A stretch of DNA of 7,947 bases. Origin: Pseudomonadota bacterium. GTDB lineage: Bacteria; Pseudomonadota; Gammaproteobacteria; Xanthomonadales; Xanthomonadaceae. Numbering within the stretch: position 1 is the first letter of the stretch; each line of letters opens with the position of its first letter. The position numbers were made by a program, and so were the translations under genes. The stretch covers positions 1-7,947 of the forward strand of contig JAEWLO010000493.1 in NCBI GenBank assembly GCA_023457475.1. The letters are read 5' to 3'. Of this stretch, positions 6,990 to 7,947 are shown piece after piece. Below the pieces are notes generated by a model. It worked only from the letters and a program-made list of their open reading frames with translations, ran no database searches and had not been told where the DNA came from.

Positions 6990-7024
6990 CATGGCCTATC
7001 CGCTTTTTCGCTCTTGAGCCCCCC

Positions 7025-7947
7025 ATGACCTGCCGCACCCGCTTCGCCCCCAGTCCCACCGGTTACCTGCATATCGGCGGGGCCCGCACCGCCCTGTACT
7101 GCTGGCTGGAAGCCCGCCACCGGGGCGGCGAGTTCGTGCTGCGCATCGAGGATACCGACCGCGAGCGCAGCACCCAGGGGGCCATCGACGCCATCCTGGA
7201 GGCGATGGACTGGCTCGGCCTGGACTACGACGAAGGCCCGGTCTACCAGACCCAGCGCGTGGCCCGCTACCAGGAGGTGGCCGACCAGCTGGTTGCGGCC
7301 GGCAGGGCGTACTACGCCTACGAAACCCGCGAGGAGCTGGACGCCATGCGCGAGGCCGCCATGGCCCGGCAGGAAAAACCGCGCTACAACGGGGCCGCGC
7401 GCGAGTTGAACCTGCCGTACCGCGACGACCCGAACCGGGTGATCCGCTTCAAGAACCCGCTGGAAGGAACGGTGGTGTTCGACGACCTGATCAAGGGCCG
7501 CATCGAGATCGCCAACAGCGAGCTGGACGACATGGTGATCTTCCGTCCGGACGGCTTCCCCACCTACAACTTCGCCGTGGTGGTGGATGACTGGGACATG
7601 GGCATCACCGAGGTCATCCGCGGCGACGACCACATCAACAACACCCCGCGCCAGATCAACCTGTACGAAGGCATCGGCGCGCCGGTGCCGAAGTTCGGCC
7701 ACATGCCGATGATCCTGGACGAGCAGGGGGCCAAGCTCTCCAAGCGCACCGGCGCGGCCGACGTCATGCAGTACAAGGACGCCGGCTACCTGCCCGACGC
7801 GCTGCTGAGCTACCTGGCCCGGCTGGGCTGGTCGCACGGCGACCAGGAGCTGTTCAGCCGCCAGGAACTGATCGACCTGTTCGACGTGAAGGATTGCAAT
7901 TCCAAGGCCTCGCGCCTGGACATGGCCAAGCTGGGCTGGGTCAACCA
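7025..7947 (+). CDS. gltX: Glutamyl-tRNA synthetase, N-terminal 307 residues (cut by window end)
   Basis: GluRS is a cytoplasmic class I aminoacyl-tRNA synthetase that charges tRNA(Glu) with glutamate using ATP. Visible signatures are the opening RFAPSPTGYLHIGGAR, with the HIGH-type motif at 16-19; LRIEDTDRERS just after it; RGDDHINNTPRQINLYE in the catalytic fold; and the KMSKS-type loop KLSKR at 237-241. The frame is open to the last base. The family is about 465-475 residues, so roughly 160 residues of the anticodon-binding C-terminus lie outside. Positions that hold the zinc ligands in E. coli GluRS (Cys98, Cys100, Cys125, His127) are Ala98, Glu100, Ala125 and Glu127 here, so this is a zinc-free form. 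ATG 7025 is chosen because it gives the standard N-terminus; only a weak TGAG precedes it. No adjacent partner gene is visible, and transcription probably starts from the promoter at the end of the upstream gene. Confidence 0.97.
   Translation, partial: MTCRTRFAPSPTGYLHIGGARTALYCWLEARHRGGEFVLRIEDTDRERSTQGAIDAILEAMDWLGLDYDEGPVYQTQRVARYQEVADQLVAAGRAYYAYETREELDAMREAAMARQEKPRYNGAARELNLPYRDDPNRVIRFKNPLEGTVVFDDLIKGRIEIANSELDDMVIFRPDGFPTYNFAVVVDDWDMGITEVIRGDDHINNTPRQINLYEGIGAPVPKFGHMPMILDEQGAKLSKRTGAADVMQYKDAGYLPDALLSYLARLGWSHGDQELFSRQELIDLFDVKDCNSKASRLDMAKLGWVN

Noticed and set aside
6991..7017. Eight-codon reading frame (MAYPLFRS) in front of gltX, as a possible leader peptide
   Set aside because: It starts at or before the predicted transcription start, has no ribosome binding site, and contains no Glu codons or attenuator hairpin that would suggest control of gltX.

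Overview
The window is GC-rich DNA with three genes, all on the + strand: creD, a 5.4 kb gene for a giant toxin-like protein, and the 5' part of gltX. The likely host is Stenotrophomonas (S. maltophilia complex) or a close Xanthomonadaceae relative. This rests on a small palindromic element at 17-39 that reads GTAG plus a perfect stem-loop on the minus strand, the form of the S. maltophilia GTAG (SMAG) REP family, together with strong G/C bias at third codon positions and the gltX and creD sequences. No species-level search could be run.

Positions 1-121 are a regulatory region: the REP element abuts a near-perfect Cre-tag (TTCAC-N6-TTCAA, 40-55), the operator read by the CreB response regulator. 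creD (122-1447) follows and encodes an inner-membrane protein with one N-terminal helix, a large periplasmic domain and five C-terminal helices. A 120-base gap (1448-1567) holds only a weak hairpin.

Positions 1568-6979 encode one uninterrupted protein of up to 1803 residues. It has no signal peptide. Its middle resembles the dermonecrotic-toxin-like (ToxA_N/DUF6543) family, apparently in two copies about 400 residues apart, followed by a strongly hydrophobic segment. Its C-terminus carries a Cys1608-His1695-Asp1714 arrangement like YopT/AvrPphB (C58) cysteine proteases and the fold of the Pasteurella toxin catalytic domain. No secretion, mobility or immunity gene is visible beside it. I infer a secreted effector or toxin, more likely aimed at eukaryotic cells than at sister bacteria.

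A sigma70-like promoter (6960-6989) overlapping the end of the toxin gene probably drives gltX (7025 to beyond the window end), a standard glutamyl-tRNA synthetase that has lost its zinc ligands. creD and gltX are ordinary chromosomal genes, and the toxin-like gene looks like accessory content lodged between them. Nothing suggests that the three genes work together.
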